From contig OY763072.1 in NCBI GenBank assembly GCA_963666865.1, forward strand, positions 4,154,001 through 4,218,000: DNA of 64,000 nucleotides. Reading direction: 5' to 3'. This DNA comes from Bin87 sp963666865. GTDB lineage: Bacteria > Chloroflexota > Dehalococcoidia > Lucifugimonadales > UBA3495. Positions within the stretch are counted from its first letter, which is position 1. Each line of letters opens with the position of its first letter. Below the pieces are notes generated by a model. The model was not told the origin of the DNA, searched no databases, and was given only the letters and a program-made list of their open reading frames with translations. Shown piece by piece: positions 42,590 through 51,482 of the stretch. The translations under genes and the position numbers were made by a program.

Positions 42590-43564
42590 ATGCCGCCGGT
42601 CCTAGAAATTCAAGACCTGCACGTGGAATTCCGCGTGCCCAACGGCGTCGTTCACGCCGTCAACGGCGTCTCCCTGGCCCAGGAAGAGGAGGAGGTATTT
42701 TGCGTGGTCGGCGAGAGCGGCGCCGGCAAGAGCGCGCTGGCCCTGGCCGTGATGGGCCTGCTGCCCGACAACGGCGCGATCACCGGCGGCAGGATACTTT
42801 TCGACGGCGTTGACCTGGTGAACGCCCCGGATGAACACCTGCGCCAGTTGCGCGGCAAAGCTATGTCGTTGGTCTTTCAGGATGCCCAGTCGGCCCTGAA
42901 CCCGGTGCAAACCATCGGTCAACAGCTCACCGAGGTCATTATCACCCACTCCCAGCTGAACCGCCGCGCCGCCGGCGGGGTATGCCAGGAGATGCTGCGC
43001 GAGCTGGGGGTTCCCGACCCCCGCCGCATGATGGGGGCGTATCCGTTCACCCTGAGCGGCGGTCAGTGTCAGCGCGTCATGCTGGCGATGGCGCTGGTCA
43101 TGCGCCCGCGGCTGCTCATCGCCGACGAGGTAACATCCAGCGTGGACGTAACTCTGCAAGCCGAGATACTGGAACGCCTCAAGGAACTCAGCCGCGATTC
43201 CAAATCCGCCATCCTGCTCATTACCCACGATATGGGCGTGGTAGCGAACATGGCGCGCCGTGTGGGGGTAATGTACGCCGGGCACCTGGTGGAGAGCGCC
43301 GATTTGCTGCCCATCTTCCAGCAGCCGCGCCATCCCTACACCTGGTCCCTGCTGCAAACGCTGCCCCGGCTGGACGCTGCCGGTCGCCGCCTCCAGGCCC
43401 TGCGGGGTACGCCGCCCGACCTGATCAACCTATCGGAGCAGTGCCCCTTCGTGCCCCGCTGTCCCAAGGCGATATCCCGCTGCCGCGTGGAACCTACGCC
43501 GGGGTTGTCCGAGATTGACGATCGGCATTGGGCGGCCTGCTACAATCCGGTGACGTATCCGTAG
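42590..43564 (+). CDS. Peptide ABC transporter ATP-binding protein (DppD/OppD-like)
   Basis: 324 aa. Walker A is GESGAGKSA, the signature motif LSGGQCQR, Walker B LLIADEV, and the H-loop ITHDMG. In the D-loop region DEVTSSVDVT, the usual P of 'DEPTTALD' is V. The C-terminal peptide-transporter extension ends with CPFVPRCPKAISRC, the Cys-rich signature of the OppD group (a possible Fe-S or metal site). The only ATPase subunit in the window. It could serve the DppBC permeases at 9742/8795 or those at 63338, or others outside. Confidence 0.93.
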   Translation: MPPVLEIQDLHVEFRVPNGVVHAVNGVSLAQEEEEVFCVVGESGAGKSALALAVMGLLPDNGAITGGRILFDGVDLVNAPDEHLRQLRGKAMSLVFQDAQSALNPVQTIGQQLTEVIITHSQLNRRAAGGVCQEMLRELGVPDPRRMMGAYPFTLSGGQCQRVMLAMALVMRPRLLIADEVTSSVDVTLQAEILERLKELSRDSKSAILLITHDMGVVANMARRVGVMYAGHLVESADLLPIFQQPRHPYTWSLLQTLPRLDAAGRRLQALRGTPPDLINLSEQCPFVPRCPKAISRCRVEPTPGLSEIDDRHWAACYNPVTYP

Positions 43565-43585
43565 CGTCTGCGTGGACGGGGTTTC

Positions 43586-43993
43586 CTAGAGCGGTCGTAT
43601 GGTTACTGCGCCGCCTTCCTCAAAGTCAATGGCAAGGTGGCAATTGGTGAAGAGAGCGTTGCCAACCAACGGTTTGTCGTCCGTTTCATACACGACAGCA
43701 GCCCGCGGTTGACCAAGCCAGAATACTGCCGCTCCATAGACGGGCAAGTGCCGTTGGCCGTATGCTAACGTAACGATTCGTTCGCCGTGGTGGGTCAAAC
43801 CAAGTTCCTGGATAGTCTCATCCGGCAACGCCAGAGCACCGGTGAACCCGGTATCAACGACGGCTTCCACCGCCATGAAATCCATAGCAGGCCCGGCGAC
43901 CGAAACCACTATGCGAGGTTCCCAAAAGGTTATGGGGCCGTCGCGACCCACTGCAATGACCGTTCCGTTAATCACGGTTTTGGGGCCTTTCAC
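43586..43993 (-). CDS. Retropepsin-like aspartic protease family protein
   Basis: 135 aa. AVVDTGFTGALALPDETIQELGL carries the D-T-G-F active-site loop of clan AA proteases. GNALFTNCHLAIDFEEGGAVTI is the psi-loop half with an altered 'G...L' pattern. One active site per chain, so a dimer is expected. It overlaps the upstream 91-aa gene by 26 nt, and the two look like a cassette. Variation at DTG+1 (F) is common in the bacterial 'clan AA aspartic protease' group. Confidence 0.72.
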   Translation of the reverse strand: MKGPKTVINGTVIAVGRDGPITFWEPRIVVSVAGPAMDFMAVEAVVDTGFTGALALPDETIQELGLTHHGERIVTLAYGQRHLPVYGAAVFWLGQPRAAVVYETDDKPLVGNALFTNCHLAIDFEEGGAVTIRPL

Positions 43994-44243
43994 GCAGGGG
44001 TTTGATGGAGCCGCCGATAGCGCAGGATGCGTTGTAGCCGACCAACTCGCCCCAAGTCATGGCGTCGGGCTGTCGCTCCAGCAGACGCAGTATGCCTGTT
44101 ATGTCGTCCTCGGCGATCTCGTAATCGCCGCTTTTGACGTCGATGACCACCATCCAACCCCAGTATTTCTCCTCCATCTCATCGCGGATTTTCTCGTACA
44201 TGGCCTTTCCGATGGCGGCTATTTCACCTTCCTTGAACTCCAT
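43968..44243 (-). CDS. Small acidic protein paired with the retropepsin-like gene
   Basis: 91 aa. Helical start (MEFKEGEIAAIGKAMYEKIRDEMEEKYWG) then VVIDVKSGDYEIAEDDITGILRLLERQPDAMTW. 'VAIDVKSGDYEIAEDD..A...L' is typical of small antitoxin-like or chaperone-like proteins found next to clan AA protease genes in cyanobacteria and Chloroflexota. It overlaps the protease gene (43968-43993) and comes first. ATG 44243. No enzymatic motif. Confidence 0.7.
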   Translation of the reverse strand: MEFKEGEIAAIGKAMYEKIRDEMEEKYWGWMVVIDVKSGDYEIAEDDITGILRLLERQPDAMTWGELVGYNASCAIGGSIKPLRERPQNRD

Positions 44244-44306
44244 GCCGGCACCTCCCTGACTATTGGCTAATGGCTATGATTACATAGTAGCACGATGGCG
44301 CCAATG

Positions 44307-45308
44307 CTAACGGCCTGTAGCCAAATCAGCCGCCAGCAGTTGCAGCGATACGGCCGGCTCCAGCCGGCCCTGCTTGATGGCCAGATCGCTTTCCAGCACG
44401 CGCCGGTACTTTCGCGATATGTCTGCCAGCGTCATCCGGCGGGCCTGCCCCAGCGTCTTGCGCACTACGAAGTCGGAGTTGGTGCCCATTCGCTTGCCCA
44501 ATTCCGGTTGGGTGATGCCGTGATTTTCCGTGAGGTCTTTCGCCAGGGCCAGCAAGCGCAGTTGTCGTTCCACCATGGCGATGATGTACAACGGCTCGTG
44601 TCCGTCGTTCATTAGTTGCATCAGCAGGCGCAGCGCCGGGCCGGGCTGCCCGTCCACCATGGCGTCCACGGCGGCGAAGATGTTGGCCTCCTGGGCGTGG
44701 GGCACCATCTCGCGCACGTCAGAGTCGGTGATGTCTCGCCCGGCGGCGTACAGGGACAGTTTTTCCAGCTCCCGGTCGATGGTCCACAGGTCGCCACCCA
44801 CCATCTCGGCCATGGCCTGTATCGCCGGCGGCGTGATGGACGACCCCTTGGCCTCGGCGCGTCCCTTGATCCATTGGTTCAACGCCGTGCCGGTGGGAGT
44901 GGATTGCCGGTGGACCGAGCAATGCTCCGCCAGCGATCTGAGCAGCGGGTTGTTCTGGGACACTTCACCGTCGATCACGATAAGGAGCGTCGTATCGGGA
45001 AACTGTAGAACGGCCTCGGCCAGCGATGCCCAACCGCCGGACGCGGCGGATTGCCGCCGCCCGCGCGACCGTCCGCCGCCGCCCGAGCTCTCCTGGGTTG
45101 CCAGCGCTCCCTCCAACTCCACCAACCGCATCACGTCCAGGAAGGGCAGGGAGTTGCACATCGCCAGCACTTCTTCGGGCCGGGCCTGCGCTGCCGTCAC
45201 CCGGTGCCGATTGGACTCCATCAGGTCGCCGGCGCCCAACTCCTCCTTGATGCGGCGGACTTCCTCCGCCACCAGGAAGGTATCGCCGTACACTACGTGG
45301 GCCGGCAT
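44307..45308 (-). CDS. holA: DNA polymerase III delta subunit
   Basis: The clamp-loader wrench that opens the beta clamp. 333 aa. HVVYGDTFLVAEEVRRIKEEL is the usual N-terminal fold ('yGeD.yl..e....i'). PFLDVMRLVELEGAL with TTLLIVIDGE is domain I/II. LWTIDRELEKLSLYAAG and AIVERQLRLLALAKDL are the conserved C-terminal helices. A Gly/Ser/Arg loop (SSGGGGRSRGRR, ~residues 75-87) is an insertion. Start ATG 45308. Confidence 0.88.
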   Translation of the reverse strand: MPAHVVYGDTFLVAEEVRRIKEELGAGDLMESNRHRVTAAQARPEEVLAMCNSLPFLDVMRLVELEGALATQESSGGGGRSRGRRQSAASGGWASLAEAVLQFPDTTLLIVIDGEVSQNNPLLRSLAEHCSVHRQSTPTGTALNQWIKGRAEAKGSSITPPAIQAMAEMVGGDLWTIDRELEKLSLYAAGRDITDSDVREMVPHAQEANIFAAVDAMVDGQPGPALRLLMQLMNDGHEPLYIIAMVERQLRLLALAKDLTENHGITQPELGKRMGTNSDFVVRKTLGQARRMTLADISRKYRRVLESDLAIKQGRLEPAVSLQLLAADLATGR

Positions 45309-45381
45309 GGTGCTCTCAGCTGACGAGATTGCCACGTGGTTCGACAGGCTCACCATGAGCGGGTGGACGACAGTGAGCGGG

Positions 45382-45792
45382 TTAGTTCTCTACCAATTCG
45401 GTGAGCACGCCGAAAACCGAGCGGGGATGCACGAAGGCGATGGTTCCCGATAGCCCATGCCGGGGTTCGCTGTCGATCAGGGACAGGCCGTTGGCTCCGA
45501 GGATTTTCAGCTTGCCGCCGATGTCGTCAACGTTCAGGGCCAGGTGGTGCAGACCTTCGCCGCGCCGCTCGATGAAGCGGCCCACCGCGCTCTCCGGCGA
45601 GGTGGGTTCCAGCAACTCCAGCCGGGTTTGCCCGATTTCAATGAGGCAGGCCCGCACGCCCTGGTCTTCCAGCCCCACCACTTCGGCATCGGGCGCGCCG
45701 AAGTTGGCGGCGAAGAAGTCCAGCGCGGCGCGAATGTCATTCACCGCGACGCCGATGTGGTCGATGTAGTTGACGGCGCAAATCTCGGTCAT
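45382..45792 (-). CDS. mce: Methylmalonyl-CoA epimerase
   Basis: Converts (S)- to (R)-methylmalonyl-CoA in propionate metabolism. 136 aa, the size of the single VOC-type epimerase. YIDHIGVAVNDI holds the first metal His, GEGLHHLALNVDDI the second, and FGVLTELVEN the terminal Glu. LIEIGQTRLELLEPTSPESAVGRFI matches the epimerase signature well. Located 139 nt downstream of the acyl-CoA dehydrogenase gene on the same strand; the spacer holds a family-2 hairpin. Confidence 0.92.
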   Translation of the reverse strand: MTEICAVNYIDHIGVAVNDIRAALDFFAANFGAPDAEVVGLEDQGVRACLIEIGQTRLELLEPTSPESAVGRFIERRGEGLHHLALNVDDIGGKLKILGANGLSLIDSEPRHGLSGTIAFVHPRSVFGVLTELVEN

Positions 45793-45820
45793 CGTCGGTG
45801 CGTCCTCTTTGCTTTAAACC

Positions 45821-45883
45821 GTCATTCCGGCGAGAGCCGGAATCCAGTAGCGTTTTCTGGACTCCGGCTTTCGCCGGAGTGAC
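45821..45883. repeat. Family-2 repeat, compact pair (63 bp)
   Basis: GTCATTCCGGCGAGAGCCGG at the left, CCGGCTTTCGCCGGAGTGAC at the right. Lies in the spacer between the acyl-CoA dehydrogenase and epimerase genes. Confidence 0.9.
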
Positions 45884-45931
45884 GGGCTTGTTGTTTTGCA
45901 CTCCCTTACTGATTCCCGGCAGTGAATCGGA

Positions 45932-47086
45932 CTATACCGGGTACTGCGCGAGCACCTGGCGGGCGATGATCATGCGCTGCACTTCCGAGGTGCCTTCGTA
46001 GATCGTCGTGACCCGGGCGTCGCGGAAGATGCGCTCGATGCGGGATTCCTTGAAAACGCCGATGCCGCCGTGGATTTGCATGGCTTCGTAGGCCGCCTTG
46101 TTGCAGTTTTCCGACGCGAGCAGCTTGGCCATGGACGCCTCGTTGATGAAGGGCAGGCCCTGGTCGCGGAGGGTGGCGGCGTGCATAGTGGCGACGCGGG
46201 CCGAGTGGACGCCGGTGGCGATGTCGGCCAGCTTGAACTGGATGGCCTGGTGCCCGGCCAGCGGACGCCCGAAGGTCTCGCGCAGTTGAGCGTAGCGGAC
46301 GGCTTCTTCAAGGGCGGCCTGCCCGATGCCCACGCACTGGGCGGCGATGGAGATGCGGCTGGAGTCCAGGATATCCATGGCGTAGCGGAACCCCATGCCC
46401 TCTTCTCCGATCAGGTTCTCCGCCGGAATTTCGGCGTCATCAAACACGATCTCGCAAGTGCTGGACGCCCGAATGCCCATCTTGTTGTGCTGGGGATTGA
46501 TCTGCATCCCCCTGGTGCCGGCGGGCACGATGAAGGCGCAGACGCCCCGATAGCCGATGGAGCGGTCCTGGTTGGCGAACACCACCAGCGTCTCGGCAAC
46601 CTCGGCGTTGGTGATGAACTGCTTGGAGCCGTTGAGCACCCACGAGCCGTTACGCCGGGTGGCAGTGGTGGCCATGGCTGCCGCGTCGGAGCCGCTGCCC
46701 GGCTCGGTGAGCGCCCAGGCGGCGATGCCCTTGCCGGACGCCAGCGACGGGACGTACTGCTGCTTCTGCTCCTCGTTGCCAAAGCGGGCGATGGTCTCCA
46801 GGCCCAGGCCCAGGTGCGCCGCCAGGGTTACGCTGGCCGCAACGTCGGCCCGCGCCATCTCCTCGATGGCGATGGAGGACTGGCGGAACCCGCCGCCGCT
46901 GCCGCCGTAGGCCGGGTCAACGCCGATGCCGGCCAGCCCCAGCCGGGCCATTCCTTCCCAGTTTTCATGGGAGAACTCGGCCTTTTCGTCCAGCTCGGCG
47001 GAGCGGGGCATTACTTCCCGTTCCGCAAAATCCCGAACCAGATTTTGCAGCATCTTTTCGTCTTCGGTAAGCATCAGGTCGGTCAC
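45932..47086 (-). CDS. Acyl-CoA dehydrogenase
   Basis: A flavoenzyme that introduces a C2-C3 double bond in acyl-CoA, passing electrons to ETF. 384 aa. GIAAWALTEPGSGSDAAAMAT and NGSKQFITNA contact FAD; VTTIYEGTSEVQRMII carries the usual catalytic Glu, and AYEAMQIHGGIGVFKE is the C-terminal signature. Start GTG 47086 is chosen because CGGAGGA is 7 nt upstream; the ORF upstream of it is unsupported. Substrate class unknown; butyryl- or branched-chain-like spacing. Confidence 0.94.
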   Translation of the reverse strand: MTDLMLTEDEKMLQNLVRDFAEREVMPRSAELDEKAEFSHENWEGMARLGLAGIGVDPAYGGSGGGFRQSSIAIEEMARADVAASVTLAAHLGLGLETIARFGNEEQKQQYVPSLASGKGIAAWALTEPGSGSDAAAMATTATRRNGSWVLNGSKQFITNAEVAETLVVFANQDRSIGYRGVCAFIVPAGTRGMQINPQHNKMGIRASSTCEIVFDDAEIPAENLIGEEGMGFRYAMDILDSSRISIAAQCVGIGQAALEEAVRYAQLRETFGRPLAGHQAIQFKLADIATGVHSARVATMHAATLRDQGLPFINEASMAKLLASENCNKAAYEAMQIHGGIGVFKESRIERIFRDARVTTIYEGTSEVQRMIIARQVLAQYPV

Positions 47087-47129
47087 GGCGTTCCTCCGGG
47101 TTAACTTCCAGGTCGCGGGCAAAAATGGG

Positions 47130-47543
47130 TCAGGGTTCGTCAATGATAGGGATGAGATGTTGGACAATGGCTACCAGTCTATCCAAGATAGCGGGGGTAC
47201 AGTCGGCGTCGAAGCGATAATCGGCAAATTTCCGCACATTATGAGCGTCGGACAAAAGGCGCCGGACGCGCCGCCCGTCGTTTGCGTTGGTAAGGTCATT
47301 GCGATAGCGCTGCCAGCCTCTTTGCAGTGCGGCATGGGTTTTGATTACCGGGCGACCGTCAGGGTAGCGTCCATGCCAGTAAAATCTCCAGGTTTCGCCA
47401 GCGGTCTTTGCGGCCAGAGTCTCGCCGGCATAGTGAAACAAAGCATAGTAAAGGGAGTGGGCGGCAGTACGCCGCTGAAATTCGTCGCTGGCGGAAGCGG
47501 CTAGCGAGAATGCTCTGGCCAACGCCTGACGTGCTGGAACCAA
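47130..47543 (-). CDS. HEPN-like protein of a two-gene cassette (copy 2)
   Basis: Up to 137 aa. FQRRTAAHSLYYALFHYAGETL is the HEPN-type first helix ('r.A.yYAlFH'). NVRKFADYRFDADCTPAIL is the later 'R.aDYr' element. The start is uncertain (TTG 47543 or nearby), because the gene overlaps its partner by up to 43 nt. Same architecture as the copy at 26874, so the two are probably related modules. It sits between the acyl-CoA dehydrogenase and mutase genes, i.e. inside the metabolic cluster. Confidence 0.6.
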   Translation of the reverse strand: MVPARQALARAFSLAASASDEFQRRTAAHSLYYALFHYAGETLAAKTAGETWRFYWHGRYPDGRPVIKTHAALQRGWQRYRNDLTNANDGRRVRRLLSDAHNVRKFADYRFDADCTPAILDRLVAIVQHLIPIIDEP

Positions 47544-47935
47544 ACCGGTTCGTCTCCAACTATGGACGGAGGGAGCGCAATGTAAGACAGGGCAAGGCGT
47601 TCCCGCAAGATTGCTTTCTCGGTGTCGGACAGTGCAGCGTCAAAGAGGTCTTCCCGATCAGACAGCACGTCTCCCCAGGCCAATTCTTCGGCCGGCGACA
47701 GTTCTTGTGGAGCTTCGCAGTGGAAGGCGATAAGCAAAGGCTCGTCGGCATAGTGGTCATAATACACGGACACCGACTGCAACGGCGGCAGCGGCTCCAC
47801 CAGCAGCGCGTCCGCATAGCGCGCGATGAAATCCAGCGTTGACGGCATCTCGTACTGGATCACCCAGGGGTCTATTTCCGTGACGACTTGCGCCGGCAAC
47901 CGGCCAAAGGCGGAGAATTGTTTGGTCGTAGTCAT
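47501..47935 (-). CDS. Partner of HEPN-like protein (copy 2), unknown family
   Basis: 144 aa, acidic. FIARYADALLVEPLPPLQSVSVYYDHYADEPLLIAFHCEAP alternates helix and strand and has an acidic stretch. EKAILRERLALSYIALPPSI and EPVWFQHVRRWPEHSR follow. No sequence similarity by eye to the partner at 27362 except its size, its position upstream of the HEPN-like gene and the overlap. Start ATG 47935 has GGGAG. Confidence 0.55.
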   Translation of the reverse strand: MTTTKQFSAFGRLPAQVVTEIDPWVIQYEMPSTLDFIARYADALLVEPLPPLQSVSVYYDHYADEPLLIAFHCEAPQELSPAEELAWGDVLSDREDLFDAALSDTEKAILRERLALSYIALPPSIVGDEPVWFQHVRRWPEHSR

Positions 47936-47965
47936 AAGCGATTCTCCCGGCTTTGCAGCAGTGTA

Positions 47966-49627
47966 TCACAGCCCCGCCGCTGGTTCGTATTCACCGAACA
48001 CTTGGCGGAGCACCTCGCAAATTTCGCCCAGGGTGGCGTATTTCTCGACGCAGTCCATCATCAGCGGAATGGTGTTGGCGTCGGGGGAGCGGGCCGCGTC
48101 GGCCAGGCGGGCCAGGCTGATCTGCACCGCCATGTTGTCCCGTTCGCGGCGCAGGGTCTTGAGGCGTTCCACCTGCTCGGCGGCGGCGGTGGCGTCCACA
48201 CGGAGGAGGTCGGCGATGGGCGGGGTTTCGGTGACGTACTGGTTGACGCCGACCACAATGCGCCGGTTTTCGTCCACCTCGCGCTGGTGGCGGAAGGCAG
48301 CGTCGCCGATTTCGCGCACCTGGAAGCCATCTTCGATGGCGGCCACTGCGCCGCCCATATCGTCAATCCGCTGGATGTATTCCAGGGCGGCGGCTTCCAG
48401 GCGGTCGGTCAGGTTTTCCACGTACCAGGAGCCGCCCAGGGGGTCCACCACGTCGGCGGCCCCGCTCTCATGGGCCAGGACCTGCTGGGTGCGGAGGGAT
48501 AGCTGGGCCGATTCTTCGGTGGGCAGGCTGAGGGCTTCGTCCCGGGAGTTCACGTGCAGGGATTGGGTGCCGCCCAGCACGGCGGCCAGGGCCTGCACAG
48601 CGCTGCGGATCACGTTGTTGTCGGGCTGTTGGGCCGTGAGGGTTACGCCGGCGGTCTGGGTGTGGAAGCGCAGCATCATCGAGCGAGGGTTTTTCGCCCC
48701 GAAACGGTCGCGCATGATTTTGGCCCACAGGCGGCGGGCGGCGCGGAACTTGGCGACCTCCTCGAAGAGATTGTTCTGCGCCACGAAGAAGAAGGACAGT
48801 CGCGGCGCGAAGTCGTCCACCGGCAGCCCGGCGTCCACGGCGGCCTGCACGTAGGCAATGGCGTTGGCGAAGGTGAAGGCCAATTCCTGGGTGGCGGTGG
48901 CGCCGGCTTCCCTCATGTGGTAGCCGCTGATGCTGATGGTGTTCCAGCGGGGCACGTTCTCGGCACAATACTTGAACACGTCCACCACCAGGCGCATGGA
49001 GGGGCGCGGCGGGTAGGCGTAGGTGCCGCGCGCGATGTACTCCTTCAGGATGTCGTTCTGCAGGGTGCCGCTCAACTGGTCGGGTGATACGCCCTGCTTC
49101 TTGCCGGCGGCGATGTACAGGCACAGCAACACCGCCGCCGTGGCGTTGATGGTCATGGAGGTGCTGACTTTATCCAGTGGGATGCCGTCGAACAGGGTCT
49201 CCATGTCGGCCAGGGAGCAGATGGGCACGCCCACCTTGCCCACCTCGCCTTCGGCCAGGGGGTGGTCGCTGTCATAGCCGATCTGGGTAGGGAGATCGAA
49301 AGCCACCGACAGGCCGGTCTGCCCGTTCTCCAGGAGGTAGCGATAACGTTCGTTGGTAGCGGCGGCGGTGGCGTAACCGGCGTACTGCCGCATGGTCCAG
49401 ATGCGGCCCCGGTACATATTGGGCTGCACGCCCCGAGTGTACGGAAATTCCCCGGGATAGCCGATGGATCCGCTGTAATCGCTGCCGGCCGCGCCGTCAT
49501 CCTCCGGCGTGTAAACGGTGTCCAGGCCCAGTCCGGAGTCGGTCTGGAACGCTTCCCGCCGCTCGGGGAATCGCTGCGTGACTCGCGAAAGCGTGGAGTC
49601 CTGCCATTCCTGCTTGCTCGTTGACAT
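47966..49627 (-). CDS. mcmA1: Methylmalonyl-CoA mutase, catalytic (large) chain without B12 domain
   Basis: Rearranges (R)-methylmalonyl-CoA to succinyl-CoA. 553 aa, the TIM-barrel chain; the B12-binding domain (DxHxxG) is absent, so a separate small subunit must exist outside the window. YTRGVQPNMYRGRIWTMRQYAG (substrate and active-site Tyr region), SVAFDLPTQIGYDSDHP, ISISGYHMREAGATATQE and GGTQSLHVNSRDEALSLPTE are family signatures. Start ATG 49627 has GGGAGG. With epimerase and acyl-CoA dehydrogenase it makes a propionate/branched-acid module. Confidence 0.94.
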   Translation of the reverse strand: MSTSKQEWQDSTLSRVTQRFPERREAFQTDSGLGLDTVYTPEDDGAAGSDYSGSIGYPGEFPYTRGVQPNMYRGRIWTMRQYAGYATAAATNERYRYLLENGQTGLSVAFDLPTQIGYDSDHPLAEGEVGKVGVPICSLADMETLFDGIPLDKVSTSMTINATAAVLLCLYIAAGKKQGVSPDQLSGTLQNDILKEYIARGTYAYPPRPSMRLVVDVFKYCAENVPRWNTISISGYHMREAGATATQELAFTFANAIAYVQAAVDAGLPVDDFAPRLSFFFVAQNNLFEEVAKFRAARRLWAKIMRDRFGAKNPRSMMLRFHTQTAGVTLTAQQPDNNVIRSAVQALAAVLGGTQSLHVNSRDEALSLPTEESAQLSLRTQQVLAHESGAADVVDPLGGSWYVENLTDRLEAAALEYIQRIDDMGGAVAAIEDGFQVREIGDAAFRHQREVDENRRIVVGVNQYVTETPPIADLLRVDATAAAEQVERLKTLRRERDNMAVQISLARLADAARSPDANTIPLMMDCVEKYATLGEICEVLRQVFGEYEPAAGL

Positions 49628-49726
49628 GCTGCCGCCTCCCGACCGGATAACGTAGGGAAATTTGCGCGCTCATTTTACCACTTGCGCCGGCCTCGCTTTA
49701 CGCGCATCCACTTTCCACAACCGGGG

Positions 49727-51259
49727 CTAAGGGTCCATGAGACCCTCTTCCTCCAGTAGCTTGGTCGCAATGGGCAAAACAGCCTCTCTGAACCTTAGTG
49801 CTTGCTCGTCTAGGTCCGGTCCATCAGCGTAGTCCGGCACCCTCAATATCCCGTTATGCACCAACTCAAACATGATGTGGCTGAAATGGCCTCGATGATT
49901 CTCTGGGTGTTCCCTCAAATCATCCAGCAGATGCTCTACATCCATTCCTTTGCGCTGACGCCTACGGATAGTTTTCAGGTACTTGCCGACCTTGCCAGTT
50001 GCCCAGAAGTCCTCGGGTAATTCCTGGTGACTCATTGCTTCCGACGCAATGATAGACAGATACATACACACCAGGTAATGGTCGGAAACGGGGCTATGGC
50101 GAGTGAACAATTTCCCAAAGTTGTCATACCACTCATCATGCCTCAATTCCTTGAAGCGCCGACGCCCCTTCCCGGCAGCAGGAACCACGTCCCAATGGAG
50201 CGGCGCTGGGGAATTATGACGCAAGAGTTCCATCATCCCTGCGGGCGGGTCTATCCATTGCCCCATTGGTTCATGCGACACCAGCAGTCGCTTCGGTGGG
50301 TGATCTTCGTAGAAATCCAAGTATGGTCTGGCTAGCATCTGAGCGTAATCAACTTGTGCCAGCCATACCATTCCTTCGGTGTTGGATGGTGGTACAGAAT
50401 CAAGGTATTCGACAAGCAACCTCGGGTCCTCTTTAGACATTTGTGCAATCGCACGAACTGTCTTGTCTACTTCGTCTTTGAAGCAATTGGGAGGGACAAA
50501 GACATACGTCCTATTCCCCTCGGCTTTCTCCAGCCATACCCGTACCATGTAACAACCGAGGAGCAACGAGTTTGTACCTGCGTCCCCCATTAAAACGTAT
50601 CGGCATGGTTCTTGTTCTTGGCTGGACCAATCGTCCAAGATAGATTTCTGCGGGCGTTCCAGTCCTATGATTTCCTGTGGGCCTTGGTATCTGGTTTTCT
50701 CTTGACCTTCGCCGCTCGATTCATCGGCCCGTTCCAGCAATAGGGATTCATACACCACTCTCCATCCGGCGGCCGCAATTCCGGCAGACCGAGCAGCTTG
50801 GTGCGACGCCTTGCTTTTTTGCTCGTCTGCTTTTTGCCGGAAGATTTGTCGAATGGTTTGCCAGCTTCCCGCCAACATCTCCAGGGCTGCCTGCGCCCGT
50901 ACCGCTGTTTCGAGCAATTCCTCTGTTCGTGTTTGAGCGATGGGCGGAAGAGAAATTTTCTCCTCAATGAAGTCCAGAAGATGTCCGGCATGGGTTAGAG
51001 CTGATGCAATTAGCACGTCGCTCTCCCTGTCCTCGCTTAAATCGCGCGCACAGCGACGGAATGCCCGATTCGAGTTGTGCAAGGCAACGAAGTGGTTCCA
51101 CACCAAATTTGCGGGCGTGATATGCCCATCATTCAAGCGGGTTTCGTCTGGGTCCGTTTGATGGCCGAATAAACATAGACAGGCACGAACCCGGATTGCA
51201 TCTCGGAAAACCTCGTCTAAAAAATCTCTAATGTGAGACGAAATCATGCTATTTCCCAT
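49727..51259 (-). CDS. Large protein of unknown family with a degenerate P-loop-like element
   Basis: 510 aa. VLMGDAGTNSLLLGCYMVRVWLEKAEG (residues ~222-250) has the strand-loop-helix plan of a Walker A motif, but the Lys is replaced (GDAGTNS rather than GxxGxGKS). VPPNCFKDEVDKTVRAIAQMSKEDPRLLVEYLDS and MVWLAQVDYAQMLARPYLDF follow. The N-terminal 200 residues are helical. GC content is lower than the neighbours. It is adjacent to, and downstream of, the large restriction-modification gene (223 nt gap), which suggests a defence role. No family recognised. Start ATG 51259 or 51247. Confidence 0.7.
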   Translation of the reverse strand: MGNSMISSHIRDFLDEVFRDAIRVRACLCLFGHQTDPDETRLNDGHITPANLVWNHFVALHNSNRAFRRCARDLSEDRESDVLIASALTHAGHLLDFIEEKISLPPIAQTRTEELLETAVRAQAALEMLAGSWQTIRQIFRQKADEQKSKASHQAARSAGIAAAGWRVVYESLLLERADESSGEGQEKTRYQGPQEIIGLERPQKSILDDWSSQEQEPCRYVLMGDAGTNSLLLGCYMVRVWLEKAEGNRTYVFVPPNCFKDEVDKTVRAIAQMSKEDPRLLVEYLDSVPPSNTEGMVWLAQVDYAQMLARPYLDFYEDHPPKRLLVSHEPMGQWIDPPAGMMELLRHNSPAPLHWDVVPAAGKGRRRFKELRHDEWYDNFGKLFTRHSPVSDHYLVCMYLSIIASEAMSHQELPEDFWATGKVGKYLKTIRRRQRKGMDVEHLLDDLREHPENHRGHFSHIMFELVHNGILRVPDYADGPDLDEQALRFREAVLPIATKLLEEEGLMDP

Positions 51260-51482
51260 AGTGTGCTAAGCCCAGACCTGCAATCAGTGAAACGTTTGAT
51301 CTCCCTTCACGTAGTGTACCACTCATCCTGCTATGTCTCAATTCCTTGAGGGCGGTGTTTGCAACATGGTGATAGGTTCAAGATGTTGTTCGACAGTTGC
51401 AGCCTAACATCGTGCCGAGCCGCGATGCCGACGCTGGGCATGCTACGGTTGGTCACTACTTGCGAAAGCGGAATGTACTAAT

